Notes: a model not told the origin generated them from the letters alone. A DNA stretch of 64,000 nucleotides from Streptomyces scabiei 87.22 (GCF_000091305.1 NC_013929.1:3844001-3908000); one strand, 5' to 3'; numbered from the stretch's first letter, positions 15,286-24,996 are shown. Translations and numbers: made by a program.

Positions 15286-17760
15286 TCAGCGGCGGCGTAC
15301 GTCTCCCTTCCCGCACGCCACACCGTCCCGGTCCCGGTCCAGCTTCAGCGGATCGTCCCCGCCGTTGACCTTCAGGCGGCCGTAGTCGTTCTTCTTCAGC
15401 CACGCGCAGCGGGCGGCCGTCGTCCTGTCGACCTGGGCCGGGAAGGCCGTCGGGACGCAGACGTTCGCCGATCCGTAGTGGCGGTCGCAGCCGGAGATCG
15501 TCGGGCTGACCTTCTTGGACCCGGCCTTCTTCCCCGGGCCCGTGACCTTGCCCTTCGGGGCGTCCGCGAAGTCGTGGACGTGGGCCGAGGGGGCGTCACC
15601 GGAGGCGACGGCCAGGGCGGACGGGCCCTGGAGGTGGACCCATTCCGCGACCGAGGGGACGCCGTTCGCGTCGACCGCGAAGAGCATGTACCAGCCGGGC
15701 GGGGCCAGGTTGGGGTTGCTCGTCACGTTCAGGTCGATGTTGTTGCCGTCGACGGACAACGGCAGGTCCACGAACCGCTGGTTGGGGTCCGAGGAGTGCG
15801 TGACCGCGGCGGGGCGGATCAGTTCCGCCTTCACGACGGGCCGGTCCACCGTGATCCGCTGCGTGTCGCCGTACACCCACTCCTTGTCGATCACCGAGGT
15901 GATCTTCGGGCGGGGGCCCTTCAGCAGGTACGGCGGGGTGTAGACGGACACGTCGTGGTTCCAGGAACCGTTGCCCGGGTTGTCACCGGTCGTCATGACA
16001 CGGCCGTCGGGAAGCAGGAACGCCGAGGAGTGGTAGCCGCGCTCCTCCGGGTCCGGCGCCACCGGGTCGAAGGTGTTGGTCGCCGGGTCGTAGAGCGAGG
16101 ACTCGTAGACCGGGTCGGCCCGGTTGTGCAGGGCGCCGCCCGTCTCCAGGACCTTGCCGTCGGGCAGGAGCACCGCGGAGACGTACATCTTGCCCTGGCT
16201 GCCCGTCTGGGCGACCTTGCCGTTGCCGAGGTCCACCGTGCCCTGCGGGATCGGCGGGCCCGCGACGTACGCGGGGTTCGCGACCTTCAGGTCGATGACG
16301 TCCGTCAGACCGTTCGCGTCGGGGTTGGACTCGATGTTGCCGCCGCCGAGGGTGAGGACCTTCTGGTCCTGGGCCGGGGGCAGCAGCACGCTCGCGGACT
16401 GGTCGCGCTGGTCCTTGTTCTGCAGGCCCGGGACGGACGTGACCGTGTTGGCGCCGTAGTCGTAGAAGGCGCTGCCCGTGCCGGGGATGTTGTTGCCGAA
16501 GACATGGCTGCCGGAGTAGAAGAGGCGGCCGTCCTGCATGAGGATCATCGACGGGTACAGGCCCCAGTACGACCAGGTCTGATGGACCTTCCAGAGTTCG
16601 AGCCACTTCTGCTCGGCGTCCGACCACAGCTCGGCCGTCACCGAACCCGTGGAGTCCTCGCGCAGACCGCCGAACGAGATGACGTCACCGTTGCCGAGGA
16701 CCGTCGCCGACGGGTACCAGTGGCCGTCGTTCATGTCGTTGGTCCTGCTGTACGTCTCGGTGACCGGGTCGAAGACGTACGAGTCCTTGTAGCCCTCGTA
16801 GCCGTGCCCGCCCGCCACCGGGTACGCCTTGTTGCCGCTCATCACGAGGACCCGGCCGTCGTCGAGCTGCACATGACCCGAGCAGAACATGTCGTCCGGG
16901 GTCGGGATCTGCTTGTACGTGCCGTTCTTCGGGTCGTAGACCGCCGACGTGAACGTCCCCGCCTCGAACATCTGCTCGCTGTTGCCGGAGCCGGCGATCA
17001 GCAGCACCTTGCCGTTGTTGAGGACGACGGAGTGCATGGAGCGGACCGGGTTCTGCGTGGGCAGCACGTCCCAGCGGCCGTTCAGGCACTCGTCCGGCGT
17101 GCCCGTGCACTGCGGCTGGGGGACGGGGTCAGCGACCTGGTCCATCGTGTAGTCGTCGGTGGTGACGGAGCCGGTGCCGTAGACGGAGACGCCCCAGGTG
17201 ATCCGGTCGGTGCCCGCCGGGATCTGGGGGGTGCGGACGGTCGCCTCGGTCCAGTTCGCGGCCGTGTCCAGCGTCTTGAGGTCGGTCCAGTACTGCCAGC
17301 CGGCGGTGGTGTCGTGCCGGAACAGGGTGACGGACGTGTCCGGGGTCGTCGACTTGTACCAGAGGGCCAGGTCGTACTGCTTGCCCACCGTGACCGGGGG
17401 CGCGCAGGCCGCCGACTCGGTGATGAGGGCCTTGCGGTCGCCGGAGACCCGGCGGGTCAGCTCGACCTTCATGGCCTTGATGCCGGAGTGGGCGCCCGGG
17501 ACCGTGGTGAAGGTGAAGTCGTTGTCACCCCAGCCGGACTTCTCCCAGCAGTACGGCATCCCGTCGCCGCCGGCGGTCTCGAAGCCGGGGTTCTGGACGA
17601 GGTTGGCGGCGGACGCGGACTGCGGCGAGACCAGCAGGAGGCCGGCGGCGAGTGCGCCGACCGCCAGCAGGGCCGTGCTGCGTCTGGTCCTGGGCAGGGG
17701 CCCTGGTCTGCGGCGGAGGCCGAAGCGGCCCCGCGGGTGGCTCATCGGACGGTTCTTCAC
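15286..17760 (-). CDS. secreted copper-radical oxidase with CBM and Excalibur domain
   Basis: 824 residues. Signal peptide to about residue 51; a CBM-like beta domain (about 53-205, NLVQNPGFETAGG start); a Kelch-type galactose oxidase core; a C-terminal Ig-like domain (DUF1929 type) ending near 700; a Lys/Gly linker; and an Excalibur calcium-binding tail (DRDRDG at 808-813, Cys 816). The copper-radical residues align with galactose oxidase: Cys 293 (MFCSGH), Tyr 349 (HWYPS), Tyr 576-His 577 (RGYHSS) and His 655 (VTHSSDPNQR). It is thus predicted to oxidise primary alcohols or aldehydes on glycans, giving H2O2, as GlxA does. The GTG start overlaps the upstream gene (GTGA), with AAGGAG 6 nt before it. 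Confidence 0.92.
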   Translation of the reverse strand: MKNRPMSHPRGRFGLRRRPGPLPRTRRSTALLAVGALAAGLLLVSPQSASAANLVQNPGFETAGGDGMPYCWEKSGWGDNDFTFTTVPGAHSGIKAMKVELTRRVSGDRKALITESAACAPPVTVGKQYDLALWYKSTTPDTSVTLFRHDTTAGWQYWTDLKTLDTAANWTEATVRTPQIPAGTDRITWGVSVYGTGSVTTDDYTMDQVADPVPQPQCTGTPDECLNGRWDVLPTQNPVRSMHSVVLNNGKVLLIAGSGNSEQMFEAGTFTSAVYDPKNGTYKQIPTPDDMFCSGHVQLDDGRVLVMSGNKAYPVAGGHGYEGYKDSYVFDPVTETYSRTNDMNDGHWYPSATVLGNGDVISFGGLREDSTGSVTAELWSDAEQKWLELWKVHQTWSYWGLYPSMILMQDGRLFYSGSHVFGNNIPGTGSAFYDYGANTVTSVPGLQNKDQRDQSASVLLPPAQDQKVLTLGGGNIESNPDANGLTDVIDLKVANPAYVAGPPIPQGTVDLGNGKVAQTGSQGKMYVSAVLLPDGKVLETGGALHNRADPVYESSLYDPATNTFDPVAPDPEERGYHSSAFLLPDGRVMTTGDNPGNGSWNHDVSVYTPPYLLKGPRPKITSVIDKEWVYGDTQRITVDRPVVKAELIRPAAVTHSSDPNQRFVDLPLSVDGNNIDLNVTSNPNLAPPGWYMLFAVDANGVPSVAEWVHLQGPSALAVASGDAPSAHVHDFADAPKGKVTGPGKKAGSKKVSPTISGCDRHYGSANVCVPTAFPAQVDRTTAARCAWLKKNDYGRLKVNGGDDPLKLDRDRDGVACGKGDVRRR

Positions 17761-19037
17761 ACGGCTCTCCTTGCCGGCTCGGCCTGCTCCTGCTGGGCCT
17801 GCTCACGCTCGGCCTGCTCCTGCTCGCCGTGCTCCCCACGGCGAGACGTCTTGCGCGACGGACGGCGAGTCGTCCTTCGCGGCAGATAGACCAGCGCCTC
17901 GGTCGCCACGAAGCGCAGGACGAACGTCGTCACCAGGGCGAGCGCGGTCGCGGACAGAGCTCCCATCCCGAACCGGCCGACGAACAGGGCGATCAGCGGG
18001 ATGCGCAGCACCAGATCGGCGTTGGCGAGCACCGCGAACCGGCCGAGGCGGTCCCACGCCCGGCGGTGCCTGCGCCGCTCGCGGAAGCACAGGTGCTCGA
18101 TGAGGAGGAAGTTCCAGAGGACCCCGAGCTGGTTGGCGAGGATCTCGGCGGGGAGGTAGTGCATGCCGGCCGAGGTGAGGGCGTGCAGGCCGGCCAGGTT
18201 CGGCAGGAAGCCGGTGACGCCGATCAGTCCGAAGACCAGCATGCGCGCCACGGGTGAGGCGGTGCGCAGTCCGACGAGGTGGCGCAGGAAGCGGAAGCCC
18301 TCCCGCGCCGTGGACTTGGACTCCCCGGCGTACCGGTCCTGGAAGACGAACGGCACCTCGGTGACCCGGCGCGGGCGGCTGCGCACGGCGAGTTCGAGGA
18401 GGATCTTGTAGCCGAGCGGCTGGAGGACGTCGGCGGTGACCGCGCTGCGGCGGATCGCGAAGAAGCCGCTCATCGGGTCGCTGATGCCGTGCAGCCGGCG
18501 CGGGAAGAGGGACTTAGTGAGCCAGGTCGCTCCCCGGGACACGGCCACGCGGTAGCTGCCCGCGAGCCCGGCCCGGCTGCCGCCCGCGATGTACCGGGAG
18601 GCGACCACCAGATCGGCCGACGACCGTTCCCCGGTCGCCACCAGCTCCGGTACCAGTGACGGCGGGTGCTGCAGATCGCCGTCCATGACGACGATCCAGT
18701 CGCAGCCGGCCGCCCTGATGCCCTCGACGACCGCGCCGCCGAGTCCGCCGGCCGGTTCGTCGCGGTGCAGCACGGTGACCGGGAACGGGCAGTCCTGCGC
18801 GGCCCGGTCGATCACCTCGGGGGTGTCGTCGGTGGAGTCGTCCACGAAGACGACCTCGCAGGGCAGCCGTCCGGGCACCGACGCCGTGATGCGGTGCAGC
18901 AACTCCCGTACGTTGGCGGACTCGTTGTAGGTCGGTACGACGATGGTGACGGCGCCGGGCTCGGGGACCTCGGCGCCGCGTACGGCCGGGTCGCCGAGGT
19001 GCCCGGGGGCGGTGGACTCATGGCTTCCGCCGGTCAT
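17757..19037 (-). CDS. polyprenyl-phosphate sugar synthase (GT2) fused to GtrA
   Basis: 426 residues. Residues 30-250 are a DPM1-like GT2 domain (VVPTYNESAN, VFVDDSTDDT, DGD at 119-121 in VVMDGDLQHP, then SGFFAIRR). Residues about 265-395 form a four-TM GtrA domain that in other systems flips or positions the polyprenyl-phosphate sugar. The tail is a charged Glu/Gln-rich repeat (GEQEQAEREQAQQEQAE) encoded by slippage-prone DNA. It probably makes a polyprenyl-phosphate mannose or glucose donor for the GT-C enzyme encoded immediately upstream. It overlaps both neighbours by 4 bp. Confidence 0.9.
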   Translation of the reverse strand: MTGGSHESTAPGHLGDPAVRGAEVPEPGAVTIVVPTYNESANVRELLHRITASVPGRLPCEVVFVDDSTDDTPEVIDRAAQDCPFPVTVLHRDEPAGGLGGAVVEGIRAAGCDWIVVMDGDLQHPPSLVPELVATGERSSADLVVASRYIAGGSRAGLAGSYRVAVSRGATWLTKSLFPRRLHGISDPMSGFFAIRRSAVTADVLQPLGYKILLELAVRSRPRRVTEVPFVFQDRYAGESKSTAREGFRFLRHLVGLRTASPVARMLVFGLIGVTGFLPNLAGLHALTSAGMHYLPAEILANQLGVLWNFLLIEHLCFRERRRHRRAWDRLGRFAVLANADLVLRIPLIALFVGRFGMGALSATALALVTTFVLRFVATEALVYLPRRTTRRPSRKTSRRGEHGEQEQAEREQAQQEQAEPARRAV

Positions 19038-20806
19038 CGGCCACCTCCGGCGGTCTCGGTGCCGCGGACGCGGTCGTCGTCTGCCTCGCCGGCCCCGCGG
19101 CCACGTCCGTCCTCCGCCTCACCGGTCCCGCGAGCGCGGTAGTCGGCGCCGCCGGTGTCGATCCTGCGGATCTCGATCCGGTCCTCGCCGGTGCCGAAGG
19201 TGGCGACCGGTGTCGAGTTCTCCATCGCGCGCCGGACGTTGGGCAGGTCGGCCGCGTCGCGCCGGACGGTCGGGGAGGCGACCACGTAGTCGAGGTCGCG
19301 CCAGCCGCGGGGCATCGTCCTGGTCACCGCCGGGTCGAGGTCGGCCTTGTAGAACCAGATGACGCCGAGGCCCGGCTCGTACCCCTGGTGGACGAGGTCG
19401 AGCCAGAGCGCGTCGTCCACGAGGACACGGGTGCCGCCGGGATCCTCGACCTCGCGCCCGAGCCACGCGGCGGCCTTCCGGTAGGGCGCGTTGGCGTCGA
19501 ACGTCATCGCGGTGCGGTTGCCGTCGTACCAGCGGGGGGCCACGTACGCCGTCGCCAGGGCGGCCAGGGCCACGGCGACCGTGCACCGCGCCCAGACGAG
19601 GGGGCGCGGCTCCGTCGCGCCGCGGCCCCGGCGCAGGACGCCGTGGGCGACGCTCGCCGTACCGCCCGCGAGGACGAGCGCGAGGAAGGGCAGGGCCTGA
19701 AGGACGTACATCGCGGGCAGATAGCCGGGGCGCAGGGCCATGCCGGCGAGGATCGCGACGGCGAGCGCGGGTCCGGCCAGGGCGCGCGCGGTCACCGACC
19801 AGCGCCAGGTGACCAGGAGCAGCAGCGCGCCGGCGAGTCCGCCGAGGGGCAGGACGCGGTCGTAGTACAGCCAGGACCGCAGGACGCCGTGACTGCCCGT
19901 GCCCTCGGTGAGGATGAAGCCGGAGCCGGGGCGGCTCATCTGGTAGACGATGCCGTCCCACAGCGAGACATGGCCGGCGCCGGGGAACAACTCGCCCTTG
20001 AGCAGGGCGAACAGCGGATACGAGGCGCCGATCAGGACACAGGCGGTGACGGCGCCGGTGAGGGCGAACTTCCGGGTGTCGCGATGGCTGTGCCGCCACA
20101 TGGTGAGCAGCACGGCGGGCAGGACCAGGAGCATCGTCTCCTTGGTGAGCACGGCCGCGGCGGCGGCCAGCCCCGCGCCGAAGTGGTGCCAGAGGTGACG
20201 GCTCGGTGAGGCGGCGAGGCAGAACGCCAGCAGCGTCCACATCACCGCGATGTTGTCGAGGAAGATCTCCCGCTGGAGCACCACGGACAGCGGGGACAGC
20301 CCGAAGAGGACCATGCCGAGCCCGGCGGCCCAGCGGGGCAGGGAGAGGCGGCGGCCGAGGACGTAGACGAGGACCGCGCCAGCGGCGCTGATCAGCAGCA
20401 TCACCCCGCGCATCGAGCCGACGGTCATCGACTCGGGGGCGAGCTGGGCGGGGATCCAGGTCAGGACGGCGAGCTGGATCCAGCCGAGGGGCGGGTGGTC
20501 GTACCAGTACGTGTAGTGGGCGAGTCCCCTGCCTTCCTGCACGGCCCAGGCCTGTGCGAGGTAGGTGCCCTCGTCGTCGCTGAGGGCGGGGTAGTCGGCG
20601 ATGTTCCACCCCTGCACGATCATGATCGCGACGAGGAGGAGTCCGCAGAGGACCAGGTCGGTGCGCGAGTCGCGCAGCCGCTTCGGTGCGGGCGGAGGGG
20701 AAGCGGAGGCGGGCGTTCGACCAGTCGAACCGGTACTGGGCACAGCTGTCCGTTGCGCGGGGACCTTGACCTCGGTCTGGGTCTCCGCGGGAAGTGTGGA
20801 GGTCAC
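19034..20806 (-). CDS. GT-C glycosyltransferase, ArnT/PMT-like (GT39/GT83 type)
   Basis: 590 residues. A disordered Pro/Ser-rich N-terminus of about 48 residues is followed by about 10-12 TM helices. The first extracytoplasmic loop has the signature acidic motif SDDEG (Asp 77, Asp 78, Glu 79), the catalytic DD/DE site of polyprenyl-phosphate-dependent mannosyl-/aminoarabinosyl transferases. After the TM core come a globular domain and a Gly/Glu/Arg-rich tail. It would move a sugar from the polyprenyl donor made by the next gene onto an extracytoplasmic acceptor. ATGA overlaps join it to both neighbours. Confidence 0.9.
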   Translation of the reverse strand: MTSTLPAETQTEVKVPAQRTAVPSTGSTGRTPASASPPPAPKRLRDSRTDLVLCGLLLVAIMIVQGWNIADYPALSDDEGTYLAQAWAVQEGRGLAHYTYWYDHPPLGWIQLAVLTWIPAQLAPESMTVGSMRGVMLLISAAGAVLVYVLGRRLSLPRWAAGLGMVLFGLSPLSVVLQREIFLDNIAVMWTLLAFCLAASPSRHLWHHFGAGLAAAAAVLTKETMLLVLPAVLLTMWRHSHRDTRKFALTGAVTACVLIGASYPLFALLKGELFPGAGHVSLWDGIVYQMSRPGSGFILTEGTGSHGVLRSWLYYDRVLPLGGLAGALLLLVTWRWSVTARALAGPALAVAILAGMALRPGYLPAMYVLQALPFLALVLAGGTASVAHGVLRRGRGATEPRPLVWARCTVAVALAALATAYVAPRWYDGNRTAMTFDANAPYRKAAAWLGREVEDPGGTRVLVDDALWLDLVHQGYEPGLGVIWFYKADLDPAVTRTMPRGWRDLDYVVASPTVRRDAADLPNVRRAMENSTPVATFGTGEDRIEIRRIDTGGADYRARGTGEAEDGRGRGAGEADDDRVRGTETAGGGR

Positions 20807-22065
20807 GCAGGAACGTCCTCTCGGTCCACGTGCGCGAGATGTGCGCCGACGTGACTGGTCAACTCCCAGTCGTTGCGGCCGCGTTGCTCACGCCACACCG
20901 CGCGTACGGCGGCGAGGGCGAGGAGCACCTGGTAGAAGGGGCCGCCCACGATCAGCTTGACGTAGTGGGTGAACCGGACGCGCAGGCCGTACTGCCGGCC
21001 GAAGTCGTGCAGTCCGACGACCTCGAACACGAAGGTGACGAGGGCGGTGACGGCCGGCAGGAAGGTGATGAAGGCGACGCCGACGGGGACGTCGAGGAAG
21101 AGCGCGACGGCCACGTTGAGCGGGATGATCACCCCGGAGACGGCCTGGAGGTACGGCGTCATCAGCGTGTAGCGGGCCAGCAACCGCTGCCGGAATCCGG
21201 GCAGTTGCTTCCAGTCCCGCTTCCGGTAGACCTGGAGGAAACCCTGGTTCCAGCGGGTGCGCTGCTTCATCAGCGACACCAGACTGCCGGGGGTCTCCTC
21301 CCGGGTCACCATGTCGCTGTCGTAGGCGACGACGACCTTCTTGCCGACGCTCGACAGCCGTACGCCCAGGTCACAGTCCTCGGCCAGGCAGTCGGGGTCC
21401 CAGCCGCCGGCTTCCCGCAGGACCGGGGTCCGTACGAAGACGGTGTTGCCGCCGAGCGGGATGAACCCTTTCTGCGCGTGCAGATGCAGCCGGGACCGGA
21501 ACCAGAAGAAGTACTCCAGGCAGTTGCGCAGGCTGTACCAGCTGGAGTGGAAGTTGATGAGCTGGACCCCGCCCTGCACGACGTCGGCGCCCGTGGTGCG
21601 GAAGGCGTGGTCGACATGGGACAGCAGTTCGGGATGGACCTGGTCCTCGGCGTCGAAGACTCCGACGACGTCGCCTCGGCAGTGCGGCAGGGCCGTGTTC
21701 ATGGCCCTGGGCTTGTTCTTCTTCTCGTGGTGGTCGACGACCACGCGGACCCGGGGGTCGCGCCCCTCGGCCGCCCGAGCCACCGCGGTGGTCTCCGGGT
21801 CGTCGTGTCCGACGATCACGATGATCTCGAAGTCGTCGTGGCTCGATTCGAGCAGTCGTTGGATGGTGTGGTCCAGCACGGCCTGTTCATGGCGTGCCGG
21901 CAGCAGCAGGGAGAACGAGACATGTTCGTCGCCGTCCGGTCTGCTGAACCGGGTGGAGGCGAGCACTTCGGGCGTACGCCACGCGTGCATCTGCCACCAC
22001 AGGGTGAAAGCCGCCATCCAGAACAAGGCAAACGAGACGACGGCTATAAGGACAGACGTCAGCAA
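20803..22065 (-). CDS. processive membrane GT2 (cellulose/chitin/hyaluronan synthase-like)
   Basis: About 420 residues: one N-terminal TM helix, a cytosolic GT2 domain and about four C-terminal TM helices. The processive signatures are present: DAED at 138-141 (first acidic motif), AED at 228-230 and QRTRW at 268-272. These are the D, D, D, QxxRW set of beta-glycan synthases. The start is inferred as a TTG at 22065, because GGGGGGAT lies 7 nt upstream and the frame before it has no homologous look. It is first in the four-gene operon. The product polymer cannot be named from sequence. In the 212-bp gap upstream an AT-rich stretch near 22195-22215 probably holds the promoter. Confidence 0.88.
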   Translation of the reverse strand: MLTSVLIAVVSFALFWMAAFTLWWQMHAWRTPEVLASTRFSRPDGDEHVSFSLLLPARHEQAVLDHTIQRLLESSHDDFEIIVIVGHDDPETTAVARAAEGRDPRVRVVVDHHEKKNKPRAMNTALPHCRGDVVGVFDAEDQVHPELLSHVDHAFRTTGADVVQGGVQLINFHSSWYSLRNCLEYFFWFRSRLHLHAQKGFIPLGGNTVFVRTPVLREAGGWDPDCLAEDCDLGVRLSSVGKKVVVAYDSDMVTREETPGSLVSLMKQRTRWNQGFLQVYRKRDWKQLPGFRQRLLARYTLMTPYLQAVSGVIIPLNVAVALFLDVPVGVAFITFLPAVTALVTFVFEVVGLHDFGRQYGLRVRFTHYVKLIVGGPFYQVLLALAAVRAVWREQRGRNDWELTSHVGAHLAHVDREDVPA

Positions 22066-22277
22066 GAGAGATCCCCCCGGATCTGAAAACCCCCTGCCAC
22101 GAAGGGAGTTACCCCTCCGCGACACTGTGAGGAGACTAGGGGGAAACTGTGAACCCGGGGAGCCCTTCAGGATAAAAACGTGTTTCCGTTCGAGGGAACA
22201 TATAATCGGATGTGTCCCCACAACTACCTTTTTCCCAGCAGTTGTTCGACCTCGCCCCGGTCTCTGACCGGCAGGTT

Positions 22278-24335
22278 TCAGCCGACCGGGGCCGCCCCGA
22301 GGACCTCCCGCAACCGGTCGGCGTCGGTCGTGGGGGCGTCACAGGTGAAATGACGGCAGACATATGCCGCCGGCTCACCCCCGACGAGCGGGCGGCCGGC
22401 CAGCAGCGGCAGCTCGTCGCCGTCCGCCACCCCGACGGCGACCACCGCACCCGGCGCGGTCCCCAGCAACGCCGCCCGGTGCAGCTCCCGCCTCCCCGGA
22501 TGCCCCTCCGGCCCCACGACCGCGACCTCACGGGGCCCGTCGAGCAGCGCCTCCGCGGTCGCCAGACCCCACCCGATGAACCTCGGCGCGCGCGGCCCCA
22601 GCGCCTTCACCACACCCAACGCCCGCTCGGCGGCCCTGCGATGGGGCTCCGAGCCGGTCTGCGCCGCATAGCCCAGCAGCGCCCCGGCCGCCGCGCTCCA
22701 CCCGGACGGCGTGGCGTTGTCGGTCGGGTCCTGCGGCCGCCGGATCAGCTTCTCCGCGTCACTGGCGGTGTCGTACAGAGCCCCCGACCCCTCGTCGACG
22801 AAGCGCGCGAGCACATGGTCGAGCAGGAACCCCGCGAACTCCAGCCACACCCCCTCCCCCGTGACCGAGGCGAGCGCCAGAAACCCCTCCGCGACGTCCG
22901 CGTAGTCCTCCAGCACTCCCGCGTTGGCCCCCGCCTGCCCGTCCCTGCTGGTCCGCGTGAGCCGCGCCCGCTCGTCCAGGTGCAGACGCACGAGGAGGTC
23001 GGCGGCGGTGATCGCGGCGTCCACCAGGTCGGGGCGGTCGAAGTAGGCGCCGGTCTCGGCGAGCGCGGCGACGGCGAGCCCGTTCCAGGCGGCGACCACC
23101 TTGTCGTCCCGGCCGGGAGCGGGGCGCCGCGACCGTGCCGCGAGCAGCCGCTCCCGCACCGACTCGATCCTCTCGGCGTCGAACACGCCCTCCTGCTGCG
23201 GGAGTTGCAGCACGGACGCGCCCTCCTCGAAGGTGCCCTCCTCCGTGACCCCGAAGTACCGCACGGCGAGCGCCGCGTCCTCCTCGCCGAGCACCTCGGT
23301 CAGCTGCTCCGGCGTCCAGACGTAGTAGGCGCCCTCGACATGCTTCCCGGAACCGGTGCCGTCGTCGCTGTCGGCGTCCAGCGCGGAGGCGAACCCGCCC
23401 TCGTTCGTCCTGAGTTCACGGACCATGAAGTCGGCCGTCTCCAGCGCGACCCGCCGGGCCGGCTCGGAGCCGGTGGCCCGCCAGAGGTGGGCGTAGACGC
23501 GGCAGAGCAGGGCGTTGTCGTACAGCATCTTCTCGAAGTGGGGTACCAAAGGCCCATCGGCGTGCGCCAGGAGTACGTAACGGTGAAAGCCACCTCCGAC
23601 CTGGTCGTAAAGGCTCGACCGCGCCATCGCACCGCACAACCCCTCGGCCATTTCCCGCGCCGCCACGGAACCCGTTCGCGCGTGGTGGCGCAACAGGAAT
23701 TCGACCACCATCGACGGCGGGAACTTGGTGCTCCCCTTGAACCAGCCACTGGTGGAGTCGACGTCACGAGTCAACTGAAGCAGCGCCTGGGCCTGGGTCT
23801 CCCCGGTGGGCAATCCGTCAGACCCAGCGCCCAGCGCACGCTCGGCAAGATCCCGCGTGATCTTCACCGCCACATCCGCAACCTCTTGGCGCCGGCTCGA
23901 CCACGCGTGATGGACGCCTTCGAGCACCTGGCGGAAGGACGGCATCCCCTGACGAGGCCCGGGCGGGAAGTATGTGCCGAAGTAGAACGGTTCCGCGGCC
24001 GGCGTCATGAACACCGACATGGGCCAGCCACCCTGGCCGGTCGCAGCCTGCACGGCCTCCATATAGACAGCGTCCACATCGGGACGCTCCTCACGGTCGA
24101 CCTTGACGCTGACGAAGTGCTCGTTCAGATACGCGGCGGTGCCCTTGTCCTCGAAGGACTCCTTGGCCATGACATGACACCAGTGGCAAGCGCTGTATCC
24201 CACGCTCAGGAAGACGGGAACATCGCGCCGCCGCGCCTCCTCGAAGGCCGCGGGCTCCCACGGACGCCAATCGACGGGGTTGTCCGCGTGCTGCAGGAGG
24301 TACGGGGATGTGGCATGCGCGAGTCGGTTGGGCAT
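22278..24335 (-). CDS. YyaL/SPATA20-like thioredoxin-domain protein (DUF255)
   Basis: 685 residues. It starts MPNRLAHATSPYLLQHADNPVDW, the invariant N-terminus of this family. The thioredoxin-like domain has CHWC (Cys 50, Cys 53) in SACHWCHVM. The rest is an (alpha/alpha)6 barrel like that of N-acylglucosamine epimerases (FEKMLYDNALLCRVYAHLW, later GKHVEGAYYVWT). The role is unknown; redox-linked sugar chemistry has been suggested for relatives. The ATG at 24335 has AAGGATGGGG upstream. It is downstream of no other gene, and the glycan operon begins 213 bp past its stop. Confidence 0.92.
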   Translation of the reverse strand: MPNRLAHATSPYLLQHADNPVDWRPWEPAAFEEARRRDVPVFLSVGYSACHWCHVMAKESFEDKGTAAYLNEHFVSVKVDREERPDVDAVYMEAVQAATGQGGWPMSVFMTPAAEPFYFGTYFPPGPRQGMPSFRQVLEGVHHAWSSRRQEVADVAVKITRDLAERALGAGSDGLPTGETQAQALLQLTRDVDSTSGWFKGSTKFPPSMVVEFLLRHHARTGSVAAREMAEGLCGAMARSSLYDQVGGGFHRYVLLAHADGPLVPHFEKMLYDNALLCRVYAHLWRATGSEPARRVALETADFMVRELRTNEGGFASALDADSDDGTGSGKHVEGAYYVWTPEQLTEVLGEEDAALAVRYFGVTEEGTFEEGASVLQLPQQEGVFDAERIESVRERLLAARSRRPAPGRDDKVVAAWNGLAVAALAETGAYFDRPDLVDAAITAADLLVRLHLDERARLTRTSRDGQAGANAGVLEDYADVAEGFLALASVTGEGVWLEFAGFLLDHVLARFVDEGSGALYDTASDAEKLIRRPQDPTDNATPSGWSAAAGALLGYAAQTGSEPHRRAAERALGVVKALGPRAPRFIGWGLATAEALLDGPREVAVVGPEGHPGRRELHRAALLGTAPGAVVAVGVADGDELPLLAGRPLVGGEPAAYVCRHFTCDAPTTDADRLREVLGAAPVG

Positions 24336-24505
24336 GACCCCATCCTTACGCACCCCGCGACCCCCGACCCACCTGCCACGAGGAGGGCTCACAACCGAGC
24401 CCTGCCCAGAGCCGCGATCGGCGGACTGTGGCTCAGCCGGCTCAGCCCTGTCCGGTCAGGGCACGACCGTCCACGCCGGATCACTCGCAAAGAGAGCATT
24501 GCGAC

Positions 24506-24769
24506 ATGTTCGTGCACGAGGTCGCGAACCATCACACCCAGGAGTTGGCGACGTGGCTCGGCACCCGCGACGACTGGTCCAGGGTGTGGAACCGCTCCTC
24601 GGACTTGAGCGACTGAACGCTGAGCCTCGCTCCCGAGCTCGCACTCCAACTCATCGGCAAGATGCACGATCTCGTGGAGAGCTACCGCGCGTTCTCACCC
24701 GACGACAGCACCCCGGACACCGAGCAGGTTCGCGTTCACACGCACGTCATCCTCACCCCCACGGAGTGA
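24506..24769 (+). pseudogene. small gene interrupted by one in-frame TGA
   Basis: An ATG at 24506 opens a 36-codon frame ending at TGA 24614-24616. The same frame then continues for 50 more codons (TLSLAPELALQLIGKMHDLVE... to VILTPTE) to a TGA at 24767. Read through, this gives an 87-residue acidic protein whose composition looks genuine across the stop. I know no named family for it. It is either a nonsense-mutated relic or two short ORFs. The 227 bp that follow (24770-24996) show only fragments and no gene. Confidence 0.5.
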
Positions 24770-24996
24770 GAGGCCCCCGATGCACCCCGAGCCTCTGTGC
24801 CTTCGTGCGCGACTTGGTTGGGCACTCGTGAAGGTCAGCCTGCGCCTGGCAGCGGTACCCAGGACCGTAGGACACAGTTCTCCAGTCGCAGGGTGTGTAG
24901 AAGCCCCGCGCTCAGCACCCTCGCCGCAGCCGCCACCGCCGACCGGCAGATACTCGGGCACAGCCAGTCCATCAGCGGCGCCACGTGCTGCCGCTA

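Noticed and set aside
13399..17889. Very long plus-strand open frame across the monooxygenase, MarR and oxidase genes
   Set aside because: It lies antisense to or across genes with clear catalytic motifs. Its translation is rich in Arg/Gly/Val with no fold, as expected for GC-rich shadow frames.
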